Source: Flavobacteriales bacterium (lineage in GTDB: Bacteria > Bacteroidota > Bacteroidia > Flavobacteriales_C > GCA-002722245). From it: 64,000 nucleotides of DNA. How positions within the stretch are numbered: the stretch's first letter is position 1; each line of letters opens with the position of its first letter. The stretch covers positions 62,001-126,000 of the forward strand of contig JAHEZL010000002.1 in NCBI GenBank assembly GCA_023251095.1. Direction: 5' to 3'. A model generated the notes under the pieces. It searched no databases and was not told the origin of the DNA. It worked only from the letters and a program-made list of their open reading frames with translations. The position numbers and the translations under genes were made by a program. Of this stretch, positions 43,817 to 53,411 are shown piece by piece.

Positions 43817-44257
43817 TTAAAGAGTTGTTTTACTTACATTTCTAAAAACAAAATTCGGATAAACATGTCGTTTCGCAAAGCGGCCCGGAGAATCGGCATT
43901 TACCATTTTAACATAAGTGTTTTTCGGCACATCAAAATACTCATAAACACTGCCGTCGAAAAAAGTAACTTTTAGCGTTTGACCTTGGTATTCAAAGTCG
44001 GCAATGTTTGATGTAGTAAGTGTTTTATTATATATCTCCGCATTTTGAGCATGCGTTTCTTTATTGATGCTCACTAAAAAATGATAGGCTTCAATAATGG
44101 TTTTGCTTTTTTGTTCTGCTTCAGATTTTCCTTGTTCATCCTGAAATTTATCGGGATGAAACTCCTTCATAAAATTTCGGTAAATGGATTTTAGTTCGGC
44201 TAAATCGGCATTTGCCGTAACACCTAAAAGTTTTCTGCTGTCGTTAATCTTTTTCAT
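43817..44257 (-). CDS. J-domain protein with C-terminal KTSC domain
   Basis: 146 residues from ATG 44257 (an upstream in-frame ATG adds four odd residues). N-terminal J domain with the HPD tripeptide at about 34-36 (FMKEFHPDKF), which stimulates Hsp70 ATPase, and a C-terminal KTSC domain (about 85-140; SNIADFEYQGQTLKVTFFDG, VYEYFDVP). KTSC domains occur in lysyl-tRNA-synthetase-linked and phage-related proteins and are of unknown role. The fusion recurs in Bacteroidota as I recall it. Probably a cytoplasmic co-chaperone. Confidence 0.82.
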   Translation of the reverse strand: MKKINDSRKLLGVTANADLAELKSIYRNFMKEFHPDKFQDEQGKSEAEQKSKTIIEAYHFLVSINKETHAQNAEIYNKTLTTSNIADFEYQGQTLKVTFFDGSVYEYFDVPKNTYVKMVNADSPGRFAKRHVYPNFVFRNVSKTTL

Positions 44258-44324
44258 GGCGCAAAGATACATTTAAAATCCTGCCGTTATATATGGTACG
44301 ACTAAAAGGAAATGTCTTATTGAT

Positions 44325-45140
44325 TCAGGAAAACAATTTTCCAAAAATTTTTTTCAGTAAAGAAACCTCTCCTTTGTTGGAAGAGTGCTTGAAAAAACGG
44401 GAGGCATTTTTTCTGGCGCTTTTGCTTTCTTCAATCACTATAGAAGGAAAAGAAATTAATGTGTTGGGATCAAAACTACCTTCATAATTGTGATTGCTTT
44501 CGTTGAAACCAATGTTTTGTACCAAACTGTGTTTTGGATAAAGAGTTAATCCTTCATTCACAAAAAGAGATTCATGTAGCGCATCACCTATAATTGATCT
44601 GATTGAATTTGCTTGTGCACTGTTTTTAAAATCAGCTTGATTTTCCCATCTGTCGGACCACGTAGCCCAACCCCATGAAGAGCAATTGTCAAGCAAAAAA
44701 ATTTCTTTGAAGCCGGTTTTGTTTATAGGAAAGCAATATCCTGAAATAGTCCTGATTTTTTTTTCGTCTTCATATAAATTAAAGGCTGTATTCATGAAAA
44801 GCAAAAAGTTATTTCCCAACACAAGATCATCCTGAATAACAATTATTTTTTTGTGTTTTTCAATGATGGTATTAACGCCATCAAACATAGATTTTTTGGC
44901 GCCTTTGTTTTCGTTGCCGCAGATGAGTTGCACCGATTTGCACCAGTTTGTACTGTTTACCAATTCTCTTACGGCAGTGATTTTTTGAATTTCATTTTGA
45001 TCTTCGGGATTTTTCGGACCGTCGGAAAACACGATGAGGCGCGATTCGTAAGAAAGAAAATTTCCTTTTAAACTTTCTAAAGTTTTTTCGGTGTGCTGAG
45101 GTCGGTTATATGTAAATAATACAATGGGAGCTAATTCCAT
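44325..45140 (-). CDS. GNT-I/GT2-like glycosyltransferase
   Basis: 271 residues from ATG 45140; the open frame upstream lacks glycosyltransferase features. It begins APIVLFTYNRPQHTEKTLESL, has IVFSDGPKN, a metal-binding IVIQDDLVLG (DxD-like), and SSWGWATWSDRWE, common in family 2-type or GNT-I-type sugar transferases. It probably adds a sugar to a surface glycan; donor and acceptor are unknown. It is not next to a glycan operon. Confidence 0.82.
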   Translation of the reverse strand: MELAPIVLFTYNRPQHTEKTLESLKGNFLSYESRLIVFSDGPKNPEDQNEIQKITAVRELVNSTNWCKSVQLICGNENKGAKKSMFDGVNTIIEKHKKIIVIQDDLVLGNNFLLFMNTAFNLYEDEKKIRTISGYCFPINKTGFKEIFLLDNCSSWGWATWSDRWENQADFKNSAQANSIRSIIGDALHESLFVNEGLTLYPKHSLVQNIGFNESNHNYEGSFDPNTLISFPSIVIEESKSARKNASRFFKHSSNKGEVSLLKKIFGKLFS

Positions 45141-45286
45141 AATGATAAATGTCTTTGTAAATTCGACAGCCGCTAATTTGACTATTGGTTCATGAAATGG
45201 TTTAAAACACTTTATTTTTTTATCGAATAAAAAGTGCTGCGTAATTTCTACAGAGAGGAAGTAAAAATAAACAGGGAGGGAAAAGA

Positions 45287-45625
45287 TTATATTAAAAGGC
45301 AGCAATGCCTCATGTATAAATCATGAAAATAGCAGTCGGGGCGAACAAAATAATTTTTTTTGGTAACATCAGTTACCGCTGTAGCAGCAATAATTTTCTT
45401 TTCATCAAAAGTGAAATTGTTTTGAGAAAGCTCCTGTCCTTTCAGTTTATCATTTTTAGAAGGAGTGTATTTTACAAAACAAAGAATTTTTTTGGGTTGG
45501 CATTCTGTTTTAGAATTGTGGCTCAAAGGATTTAAAAAAACCGCACTAAAAAATAAATTCAAGGTCAAAAAAAAGCTTGCGAAACACAAGAAGAAAAACC
45601 CTGATATTTTAAATGCCTTTTTCAT
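45287..45625 (-). CDS. Hypothetical membrane-anchored protein
   Basis: 112 residues from ATG 45625, giving an N-terminal membrane helix (about 5-30). The rest is polar with Cys residues at CQPKK, ILCF, DCYF and RHCC. I recognise no family. Coding use is plausible but the frame could be fortuitous. It stops 146 bases before the glycosyltransferase start on the same strand. Confidence 0.45.
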   Translation of the reverse strand: MKKAFKISGFFFLCFASFFLTLNLFFSAVFLNPLSHNSKTECQPKKILCFVKYTPSKNDKLKGQELSQNNFTFDEKKIIAATAVTDVTKKNYFVRPDCYFHDLYMRHCCLLI

Positions 45626-45748
45626 GAATGCACCATCCTGTTGTAAAGCTGCAAAAATATTCAAAATTACCGTTGGAAGCAAGCTTGTTTTTTAAGGGCT
45701 TCCATTGATTGAATATTTTATAGATTTACCCTTTCTAATAAACAAAAA

Positions 45749-46423
45749 ATGAAAGTACATTATTTCCAACACGTTGCCTTTGAAGGTTTGGGTTATATTG
45801 AAGAATGGGCAAAAGCCAATGGGCATCAACTCAACGCAACAAAATTTTACGAGAAGCATCACTTACCGAATTTAACTTCTTTCGATATGCTTGTAGTGAT
45901 GGGCGGACCGATGGGCGTTTACGATGAAAAAGAATTTCCTTGGCTCTTTGAAGAAAAGGCCTTTATAAAAAAAGCAATTGAAGCAGATAAAACCGTAGTT
46001 GGTATTTGTTTGGGCGCACAACTCATCGCCGAAACCCTTGGTGCCAAAGTATATCCCAATAAAGTAAAAGAAATAGGATGGTTCCCGATTCAAAAAAGCG
46101 GACACTTCTTTTTTAAATCTCTGCCCGATGATTTTGTTGTTTTTCACTGGCATGGCGATACATTCGATTTGCCACGAAAAGCAGTTCAGCTGGCGTCAAC
46201 AGAGGCGTGCAGGAATCAGGCCTTTTTATACAACAAGAAAGTTCTCGGCTTGCAATTTCATTTGGAAGCAACAGAAAAATCTTTGCAGGAAATGTTGGAT
46301 AACGGCAAAAATGAATTGACCGCAGGAGATTATATTCAAACAGAAAAACAAATTCTGGAAGGCAAAAAATACCTTGAAGAAAATAATAAGGTGCTGGAGA
46401 ATTTATTGAATTGGCTGAAGTAA
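45749..46423 (+). CDS. Class I glutamine amidotransferase-like protein
   Basis: 224 residues. Catalytic triad as in GMP synthase GATase domains: nucleophile in VGICLGAQL (Cys near 91), and QFHLEAT near residues 170-175 for His and Glu. No synthetase domain is attached. Similar free-standing proteins (YfeJ type) are of unknown substrate. Confidence 0.85.
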   Translation: MKVHYFQHVAFEGLGYIEEWAKANGHQLNATKFYEKHHLPNLTSFDMLVVMGGPMGVYDEKEFPWLFEEKAFIKKAIEADKTVVGICLGAQLIAETLGAKVYPNKVKEIGWFPIQKSGHFFFKSLPDDFVVFHWHGDTFDLPRKAVQLASTEACRNQAFLYNKKVLGLQFHLEATEKSLQEMLDNGKNELTAGDYIQTEKQILEGKKYLEENNKVLENLLNWLK

Positions 46424-46428
46424 AAAAG

Positions 46429-46503
<75 letters not shown>

Positions 46504-46557
46504 TAAGTAATGAACTGAATGCAAATGTAATCTTTTGGTTTTTGACTGCGAACTTTT

Positions 46558-47259
46558 TTACAAAATAATCACGCCCCAAATTCTTCCTGTTTTTCCTTGG
46601 TCTCTTCGGTAAGAAAAAAAATCTTTTTCGTAAGTACAGCGATTCATTGCCCATATGTTTTCCGGAAGGAGACCGCTTTGCAAAGCAACGGAGCGATTGA
46701 CTTCTACGAGATCGAGGTGTCGGCCTGAAAAACATTTTTCGGGAAATTTTGCTTCGCGAAAAAGTTGAATGACTTCTTCTCCCACTTCAAAATTATCTTT
46801 GCAAATCCCGGGGCCGATGGCCATTTTAATTTCTGTCGCCTTCGCTCCAATACCTATCATTTCCAAAATGGTTTTTTCCGCGATGCGCGCCAAAGTGCCG
46901 CGCCATCCCGCATGTGCTGCGCCTATCACGTGGTTTACGGGATCGTGAAAAAGCAAAGGATAACAATCGGCAGCAGCTACTGCTAAAGCAACACCTTTTT
47001 CGTTGGTCACCAAGGCATCACCCGAAAAAGTTCCTGGTTTTGCCTTCACCACATCACAACCGTGAATTTGTTTGAGGTTGGCAATTTGCGAAGGATTTAT
47101 GCCCAGTTCGGCTAAAGCAAGTTCTCTGTTTTTTTGAATGTTGGCAGGATCATCATCGTGTCCCGCTAAATTTAATGAAGCAAAAGGAGCAGGGGATACA
47201 CCGCCGTGTCGGGTTGAAAAGCCATGTTTTGTAGAGATATTCGGAGCGTGTAACCACAT
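46558..47259 (-). CDS. pgeF: Peptidoglycan editing factor PgeF (laccase-domain protein)
   Basis: 233 residues. Signature segments of the YfiH/PgeF family are present: FSTRHGGVS, LKQIHGCDVV, AAADCYPLLF, GAAHAGWRGTLARI and AIGPGICKDNFEVG. The metal-binding His and Cys residues lie in these. PgeF removes wrongly placed residues from peptidoglycan precursors in E. coli. Transcribed divergently from the GH18 gene. Confidence 0.92.
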   Translation of the reverse strand: MWLHAPNISTKHGFSTRHGGVSPAPFASLNLAGHDDDPANIQKNRELALAELGINPSQIANLKQIHGCDVVKAKPGTFSGDALVTNEKGVALAVAAADCYPLLFHDPVNHVIGAAHAGWRGTLARIAEKTILEMIGIGAKATEIKMAIGPGICKDNFEVGEEVIQLFREAKFPEKCFSGRHLDLVEVNRSVALQSGLLPENIWAMNRCTYEKDFFSYRRDQGKTGRIWGVIIL

Positions 47260-47330
47260 GCCGTAAAGATAATTTCTTCTTTGGAAAAAGAAACAAAAAA
47301 GCTACATTCATGGCAACTACAACTACTCAG

Positions 47331-48566
47331 ATGAAAAAAATCCTTTTCCCCTTTTTATTTTTTACTGCCTTGTCGGTTAATGCAAAAATTTTCAAAGTAG
47401 TTGGTTACGTTCCCGATTATAGATGGAACATCATCTCAAAGCTGGATTATTCGCAGCTTACACACATTTGCGTTGCTTTTATTAATCCCGACAGTACAGG
47501 TACTTTGTCGTTTTCACAAAACATTGATGCCTTGGTTACTTTGGCGCATGCTCAAGGCGTGAGCGTTCTGCCTTCCCTTGCCGGTGGCGGATCATACAGC
47601 TGGGGAGAGGATGTGAGCATTTATGAAAATTTGTTGGACGATGCCAACAGAACACCATTTATTCATAAAATAATGGACTATGTTCGTTTGCACCATCTGG
47701 ATGGTGTTGATTTGGATTTGGAAGGAAACGCCCTAAAACTGGCCAATTACAATAAGTTTGCCTGTGAGCTGGCCGACAGTCTACATGCCGGCAATCTGGA
47801 AATCAGCGGCGCCTTTGCCACGGGATATTATGCTCAGTTTGTGGATGCCGCGACTCTGGAAAAAATGGATTTTATCGGCACCATGTCTTACGGAGGTGTG
47901 GGCAGCTGGAATTACGATCAGCCTATGGATGAAGCTACTTTCGATAAGTTTGTGGATGATGTGGAATACTTTAAAGGCACGGGAATGAACTATGATGCAG
48001 TGGCCGGCGGAATCCCTTTTTATGCTGTTGAATTTCCCATGAGCGCGCAATCTACTTACTGGCAGTACAATTATGATGTTTGTTCGGCTTTCACAGGCTC
48101 AAAGTTTACGGGACAAGATCCTTTGCATCACGATACTTTACTCACTGTTTCCAATCACCCCGTTTATCTGAACAGCTTGCCAACGCTTAAAAAGAAAATA
48201 GAATATGCTGTTAAAAATGCAGGAGGAATTATGATTTGGGAATTGGGTTGCGATTGTTACGTCGGCCAGTTAAACATTATGGATTCTTTGTCGACTTACA
48301 TCAATGCCGCGCTCGCAGTGCAAAATACCAATTCTCCTTCTTTGGTTAAAGTTTTTCCAAATCCTGCAAGCAACACGCTGAATCTATCGGGAGAGTATCA
48401 AAATGTAAACAACTATTTCATTGTAGATATGCTTGGAAGGGCTGTTTATTCAGGGATTTCCCCTTCATCCTCCATAAATATTTCGGCCATCGATCCCGGA
48501 ATTTATTCTTTGGTTTTTATTCATCCCGATAATTTGCATAGCGTAGTGCGCTTGGTGGTGGAATAG
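47331..48566 (+). CDS. GH18 chitinase-like protein with T9SS sorting domain
   Basis: 411 residues from ATG 47331 (MKKILFPFLFFTALSVNA signal peptide); an in-frame ATG at 47310 is 21 bases earlier and less likely. GH18 barrel (about 20-330) starts KVVGYVPDYRWN and has the catalytic motif LDGVDLDLEG with the acid Glu intact, and SYGG and WELG segments. A T9SS domain ends it (KVFPNPASNTLNLS ... DPGIYSLVFIH). It should hydrolyse chitin or a related beta-1,4-GlcNAc glycan outside the cell; specificity is not determinable from the sequence. Confidence 0.88.
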   Translation: MKKILFPFLFFTALSVNAKIFKVVGYVPDYRWNIISKLDYSQLTHICVAFINPDSTGTLSFSQNIDALVTLAHAQGVSVLPSLAGGGSYSWGEDVSIYENLLDDANRTPFIHKIMDYVRLHHLDGVDLDLEGNALKLANYNKFACELADSLHAGNLEISGAFATGYYAQFVDAATLEKMDFIGTMSYGGVGSWNYDQPMDEATFDKFVDDVEYFKGTGMNYDAVAGGIPFYAVEFPMSAQSTYWQYNYDVCSAFTGSKFTGQDPLHHDTLLTVSNHPVYLNSLPTLKKKIEYAVKNAGGIMIWELGCDCYVGQLNIMDSLSTYINAALAVQNTNSPSLVKVFPNPASNTLNLSGEYQNVNNYFIVDMLGRAVYSGISPSSSINISAIDPGIYSLVFIHPDNLHSVVRLVVE

Positions 48567-48627
48567 AGAATCCCTTTTTTACGGTATTGTAACTTCCCTT
48601 TCTTTAGTCCATTTTTGCGCAGCAAAA

Positions 48628-51009
48628 ATGAAGCTGTCGGAATTAAATAAAGAGGATAGAGCTGTTATCACGAGAGTGAGCGGACAGGGGGCTTTTCGCA
48701 AGCGCATCACTGAGATGGGTTTTGTAAAAGGCACTGAGGTTACGGTGGTGAAATACGCACCGTTACGCGATCCTGTGGAATATGAGATCATGGGTTATCA
48801 CGTGTCGCTGCGCAAAAGCGAGGCTGATCTAATCGAAGTTTTGAGTCGGGAGGAAGTAGGACAAATGTTTGAAACACCCTTCGCCGGGACTATTCCCGAT
48901 GCTATTTTTAAGCGCAATGCCGACAGTAAATCAAAAACAATCAAGGTTGCTTTCATTGGAAATCCCAATTGCGGTAAAACAACTTTGTTTAATGCTGCAT
49001 CGGGCGCAAAACAAAAAGTAGGCAATTACAGTGGTGTTACTGTTGATGTGCACACTTCAAAATTCCGTCAGGATGGGTATCTTTTTAATATCACTGATTT
49101 GCCTGGAACTTATTCCTTGTCGGCCTATTCTCCCGAAGAACTTTTTGTGCGCCGCCATATCATTGAGGAGCAACCCGATGTGGTGATCAATATTGTGGAT
49201 GCTGCCAACCTGGAAAGAAATTTATTTCTCACTACGCAGCTCATCGACATGAATATTCCGGTGGTGATGGCGCTCAACATGTACGATGAGCTGGAGAAAA
49301 AAGGGCAAACTCTGGATTCCCCATTGCTGAGCGAGATGCTGGGAATACCTATGGTGCCCACAGTTGGATTTAAGAAAAAAGGACTCGACGAATTGTTTAA
49401 AAAAGTGATTGCTGTTTACGAACAGAAAAATGATTTTTCAAAACACATCAACATCAGTCACGGCAAATATATTGATGAAGCCATTGACAGTGTTCAGACG
49501 CTGATTAACATCGAAGAAAATAAACGCATTAGCGATTCTGTTTCTACTCGTTTTCTGGCCATTAAACTGTTGGAAAAAGATGAACAATCCTTGCAATTAT
49601 TAAAGCAGGCTTCTAATCGCGAGGAAATACAAACTTGTGTTTTATCTGCCATTAAAGAACTGGAAGAAGAGTTTAAAGAAGACAGCGAAACTATTATTGC
49701 CGATGCAAAATATGGTTTTATTTCAGGTGCGCTCAAAGCTACTTTCAAAAGAGAAAAACAGGACAAGCGTCAGCGCTCGGAAATTCTTGATTCATTTTTA
49801 ACCAATAAATACTGGGGTTTCCCCGTGTTTATATTTTTTATGTGGTTGATGTTTCAGGCAACATTTACCATCGGACAATATCCAATGGATTGGATTGACG
49901 GACTCGTGGGCAGCTTTGGTAAAATGATAAAAGGCCATATGGACGAAGGTCCGCTCAAGGATTTATTGGTGGATGGCGTCATAGGCGGAGTGGGCGGAGT
50001 CATTGTTTTTTTACCCAATATTTTAATTCTCTTCTTTTTCATTTCACTCATGGAAGACACGGGTTATATTGCGCGTGCCGCTTTCATCATGGATAGACTT
50101 ATGCGCATGCTCGGCCTGCACGGAAAATCTTTTATTCCGCTGGTGATGGGTTTTGGTTGTAATGTTCCTGCGGTGATGGCCACACGAACCATTGAAGATA
50201 AAAACAACCGTTTGCTTACGATGCTGATCGCGCCTTTCATGTCGTGCAGCGCCCGTTTGCCGGTTTATATTTTACTCATCGGCGCATTTTTTCCTGATTA
50301 TCCCGGAACGGTTTTATTTTCCATTTACATCATCGGAATTGTTCTGGCGATAGTGGTGGCGCTGGTTTTCAAAAAATTTGTTTTCAAAGCAGAGGCTTCT
50401 CCTTTTGTGATGGAATTACCTCCTTACCGCATCCCTACAGCGAAATCACTGGTTTTACATGTGTGGAGAAATGCTTCGCAATACCTGCAGAAAATGGGAG
50501 GAATGATTTTAATTTCTTCGGTGATCATTTGGGCTCTCACTTATTTTCCGCGTGATGCGAGTCAAACTCCTGCTCAACAAATGGAGACTTCGTATATGGG
50601 AAAAATGGGCCACGCCGTTGAACCTGCGATTGAACCGCTTGGTTTCGATTGGAAAATGGGTGTTTCTTTAATCACCGGAATGGCGGCGAAAGAAATTGTG
50701 GTGAGCACCATGGGCGTTTTGTATCAGGGGGAAGATGAAGAAAACGGAAGTTCCGCTACTTTGAAAAACCGACTCCGTGAACACACTTATCAGCAGGGAG
50801 AAAAGAAAGGAGAAAAAGTTTTTACGCCGTTGGCTGCTTTTGCATTTATGCTTTTCATCTTAATTTATTTTCCTTGTGTTGCAGTGATTGCTGCAGTGAA
50901 AAAAGAAGCCGGCGGATGGAAGTGGGCCGTGTTTATGATGGTATACACTACAGCAATGGCGTGGGGTGTATCCTTTTTAGTTTACCAGATTGGAAGTATA
51001 TTTGTTTAA
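48628..51009 (+). CDS. feoB: Ferrous iron transporter, FeoA-FeoB fusion
   Basis: 793 residues. An N-terminal FeoA SH3-like domain (about 1-72, LSELNKEDRAVITRVSG, GTEVTVVKYAP) is fused to FeoB: G domain with GNPNCGKTT (about 111), FNITDLPGTYSL, ALNMYD, then a GDI-like domain and a membrane part with two gate regions (FLPNILILFFFISLMEDTGY and FPCVAVIAAVKKE). It imports Fe(II) using a GTP-gated mechanism. FeoA fusion to FeoB is seen in Bacteroidota and suggests fixed stoichiometry. Confidence 0.95.
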   Translation: MKLSELNKEDRAVITRVSGQGAFRKRITEMGFVKGTEVTVVKYAPLRDPVEYEIMGYHVSLRKSEADLIEVLSREEVGQMFETPFAGTIPDAIFKRNADSKSKTIKVAFIGNPNCGKTTLFNAASGAKQKVGNYSGVTVDVHTSKFRQDGYLFNITDLPGTYSLSAYSPEELFVRRHIIEEQPDVVINIVDAANLERNLFLTTQLIDMNIPVVMALNMYDELEKKGQTLDSPLLSEMLGIPMVPTVGFKKKGLDELFKKVIAVYEQKNDFSKHINISHGKYIDEAIDSVQTLINIEENKRISDSVSTRFLAIKLLEKDEQSLQLLKQASNREEIQTCVLSAIKELEEEFKEDSETIIADAKYGFISGALKATFKREKQDKRQRSEILDSFLTNKYWGFPVFIFFMWLMFQATFTIGQYPMDWIDGLVGSFGKMIKGHMDEGPLKDLLVDGVIGGVGGVIVFLPNILILFFFISLMEDTGYIARAAFIMDRLMRMLGLHGKSFIPLVMGFGCNVPAVMATRTIEDKNNRLLTMLIAPFMSCSARLPVYILLIGAFFPDYPGTVLFSIYIIGIVLAIVVALVFKKFVFKAEASPFVMELPPYRIPTAKSLVLHVWRNASQYLQKMGGMILISSVIIWALTYFPRDASQTPAQQMETSYMGKMGHAVEPAIEPLGFDWKMGVSLITGMAAKEIVVSTMGVLYQGEDEENGSSATLKNRLREHTYQQGEKKGEKVFTPLAAFAFMLFILIYFPCVAVIAAVKKEAGGWKWAVFMMVYTTAMAWGVSFLVYQIGSIFV

Positions 51010-51010
51010 C

Positions 51011-51163
51011 ATGACACAGGAAATTATTGTATATATTATTGTTGGAGCAGCGCTCATCATAAGCGGCTATAAATTTTATAAAGCTGTTTTTGCGAAAAAG
51101 AAAACAAGTGGTGGTTGTGGAAATTGTGGCTGTGACGAGGGTTCGTGCAAGACAGCGGAATGA
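51011..51163 (+). CDS. FeoB-associated Cys-rich membrane protein
   Basis: 50 residues from ATG 51011, one base after the feoB stop. A membrane helix (about 4-22, EIIVYIIVGAALIISGYKF) is followed by Lys residues and a Cys cluster GGCGNCGCDEGSC, as in the FeoB-associated Cys-rich family. The Cys residues may accept Fe(II) from FeoB. Confidence 0.88.
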   Translation: MTQEIIVYIIVGAALIISGYKFYKAVFAKKKTSGGCGNCGCDEGSCKTAE

Positions 51164-51211
51164 AGAAATGAAAATCACAATTCTATTTTCATTGTTGAAA
51201 CATTTAAATAC

Positions 51212-51757
51212 ATGAAAACAAAACAAATCAAAATAATATTTTTAAGTATTACAGGGGCGTTTTTTTTAGTTTCCTGTGCTTCGGCTTCATTAAAAAATGT
51301 CGCCTTTAATGCCGATAGAATTAATTTAAACGGAGACATTTCAAAACTTAATGGCAGCTATGCAAACAAATCTGAAAACAGCAACTGTTGCGGATATCCT
51401 CTCGATCACTGCTTAGATTTTGAATACAATCATTGTGATAGTGTTACAATAAAAGCGATAGATTCATCTCATGTTAAAATTATGCTGATGCGTCATGACA
51501 CAATTATTAAATCGCGAGAAATGCATGTTAAGCTGTATGACAATTGTATTTACCTGCATAATAATAAAGCTATGCCAATGCTCATTATTAATATTTTCAG
51601 AAATCAGTTAACCCGAATTAGTATTTTAAATAATGGAGATATTAATGTAGACTCCGCCGATGAAACAATGGTGTTTTTAGCTATACTCCCTATAACCGGA
51701 GGCCGTAATTCGGAATATGATTTGAGATTTAAAAAAATAAGTGCCTGTAAACCTTAG
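51212..51757 (+). CDS. Hypothetical lipoprotein
   Basis: 181 residues. Lipobox LVSCAS after MKTKQIKIIFLSITGAFF. The mature part contains SNCCGYPLDHCLDFEYNHCD, a Cys cluster, and mixed beta strands with RHDTIIKSREMHVKLYDN. I do not recognise a family. It lies 48 bases after the Feo unit and points towards a convergent T9SS gene. Confidence 0.65.
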   Translation: MKTKQIKIIFLSITGAFFLVSCASASLKNVAFNADRINLNGDISKLNGSYANKSENSNCCGYPLDHCLDFEYNHCDSVTIKAIDSSHVKIMLMRHDTIIKSREMHVKLYDNCIYLHNNKAMPMLIINIFRNQLTRISILNNGDINVDSADETMVFLAILPITGGRNSEYDLRFKKISACKP

Positions 51758-51789
51758 CAAACCGGAACTTATACAGCGGATAAAAACAA

Positions 51790-51819
51790 AGCAATCGCAT
51801 CCCTCAGGACACGATTGCT
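51790..51819. terminator. Hairpin between convergent genes
   Basis: AGCAATCG (51790-51797) and CGATTGCT (51812-51819) form an 8-bp stem flanked by A-rich sequence on one side and TTCTC on the other. It may serve both the lipoprotein gene and the T9SS gene. Confidence 0.5.
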
Positions 51820-51842
51820 TCTCAATGATGAATTAACAGGCA

Positions 51843-53243
51843 TTATTTCACCACCAATTTATTTACACTTGAATTATTTCCCCCATCTACTTTTACTAAA
51901 TACATCCCTGCTTCTAAAGGGTAGGCAAATTTAACCCGCATTGCACTGCCCGGAGCGTAGGAAATAAATACTTCGTCCATTACATTATTTCCTAAATTAT
52001 CAGTGATGGAAATTTCTCTGATGTTTTTTGCATCACCTGTAATATCAATGTAGTTACAGCCTGTACATGGATTCGGAAAAACAGAAATATTATTTTTTTC
52101 TTCTCCCATGTAAACCGATTTCATGTCGTAAGAAACAGTGGTTCCGTCGTAGTCGCTTTGTTTCAATTTATAGTACACCGTTCCTTTCGGAGCATGCTCA
52201 TCAATGAATTGATATTGCGATAAAGCAGCGCTGTTTCCTTTTCCTTCGATAGTAGTTACTACTTCAAAATCTTCGCCGTTTACAGAACGCTCAACAGTAA
52301 AATGATCGTTGTTGATTTCGGCTCCTGTCGACCAGTTCAGCACAACACTCTCTTCTTTTTTCTTTGCATCAAAATCAATTAAAGTCACTGGCAAAGAAAC
52401 AGAAGTCACCATTCTTAATACGATTTCAGTAACACCAAAATTGGTGGCTGCGCCTGATAAAGTAAACGGACTCGTTTGTGTACTTGCTGTTCCTGTGATG
52501 TATTGTGATCCCAATCCGTTACCGTCTTTTTCGGAAATAGAACCTGAAGTATAGGTCCCGCCGGTATTGGTAGTACTGGAACTACCAATTAAAGTATATC
52601 CTGCACCTGCAGTAAAAGTACGGTTACTTCCAACAGCACTTAAAGCTACCAGAGCATTGCTTGAACTCAATGGATCCACAGCACTTGTAGAAACCGACGA
52701 ACAAGTACCACAGCCGTTGTGGGTAATGTTGGATGTGCTCGTTACATTGTCAAATACCATTGCGGCAAAAATGGATTCGTCACCGGCGCTCACCGGATTA
52801 TTATAATTACTTGCAATAGTAAAGGTGTTTGATCCTGCCGGAATACTTGCCTCAGGCATGGCGTAAACCAATAATTCAATACTCATGTTAGTGGTGGTTT
52901 CTGATACCGGAGCGTTTGCCCAGTAGGAAATCGACCAGCCCATTAAAGTTAAATTGATTCCCCCCAAGGATACCACGGGCGTGCTTCCTCCCAATACCGC
53001 CGGATTGGCCCAGTTGTCGCCCACCGGATTGGGTTTGTGGTCGCGCTCTACCGACATTACAAAAACCAACATTCTGTTTGATCCTGCCGGAGCAGTGTAA
53101 GTTAAACTCGCATTACCACCCGCACCACTACCTGTTGCAGTAGCAGTACTGTAGCTTCCCGAGATTAAACTTATGGCTTGTGATTGCGCTACTTCAGAAT
53201 TGAAAATAGCCAATGCTAGTAGTATGTTTATCGATCCCCTCAT
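51843..53243 (-). CDS. Secreted beta-sandwich protein with T9SS sorting domain
   Basis: 466 residues: signal peptide (about 1-24, AQSQA), a Ser/Thr/Gly-rich beta region (about 30-270, NRMLVFVMSVERDHKPNP, FAAMVFDNVT, VLRMVTS) as in proteins of unknown function with repeated Ig-like strands, a fibronectin-like part (LPVTLIDFDAKKKEESVVLN) and a T9SS domain (VFPNPCTGCNYIDIT ... LEAGMYLVKVDG). Function unknown; likely surface exposed. Confidence 0.82.
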   Translation of the reverse strand: MRGSINILLALAIFNSEVAQSQAISLISGSYSTATATGSGAGGNASLTYTAPAGSNRMLVFVMSVERDHKPNPVGDNWANPAVLGGSTPVVSLGGINLTLMGWSISYWANAPVSETTTNMSIELLVYAMPEASIPAGSNTFTIASNYNNPVSAGDESIFAAMVFDNVTSTSNITHNGCGTCSSVSTSAVDPLSSSNALVALSAVGSNRTFTAGAGYTLIGSSSTTNTGGTYTSGSISEKDGNGLGSQYITGTASTQTSPFTLSGAATNFGVTEIVLRMVTSVSLPVTLIDFDAKKKEESVVLNWSTGAEINNDHFTVERSVNGEDFEVVTTIEGKGNSAALSQYQFIDEHAPKGTVYYKLKQSDYDGTTVSYDMKSVYMGEEKNNISVFPNPCTGCNYIDITGDAKNIREISITDNLGNNVMDEVFISYAPGSAMRVKFAYPLEAGMYLVKVDGGNNSSVNKLVVK

Positions 53244-53360
53244 AATCCCTCCCTTTGTATATAATACGAAATGAAAAATAGGAGAGTTACTGTAATTCGA
53301 ACAATAATTTTTTAAATAAAAAATATTTCAGAATTATATATGAATTAAGATTGATAAAAT

Positions 53361-53393
53361 AAAAAACCCCTCTCCAAAAGGAGAAGGGTTTTT
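53361..53393 (-). terminator. Rho-independent terminator
   Basis: AAAACCC-c-TCTCC (about 53364-53375) pairs with GGAGA-a-GGGTTTT, loop AAAA, with a T run on the minus strand. It ends the transcript of the duplicated-domain lipoprotein. Confidence 0.8.
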
Positions 53394-53411
53394 CAAAGAA
53401 ACTATTTTAAA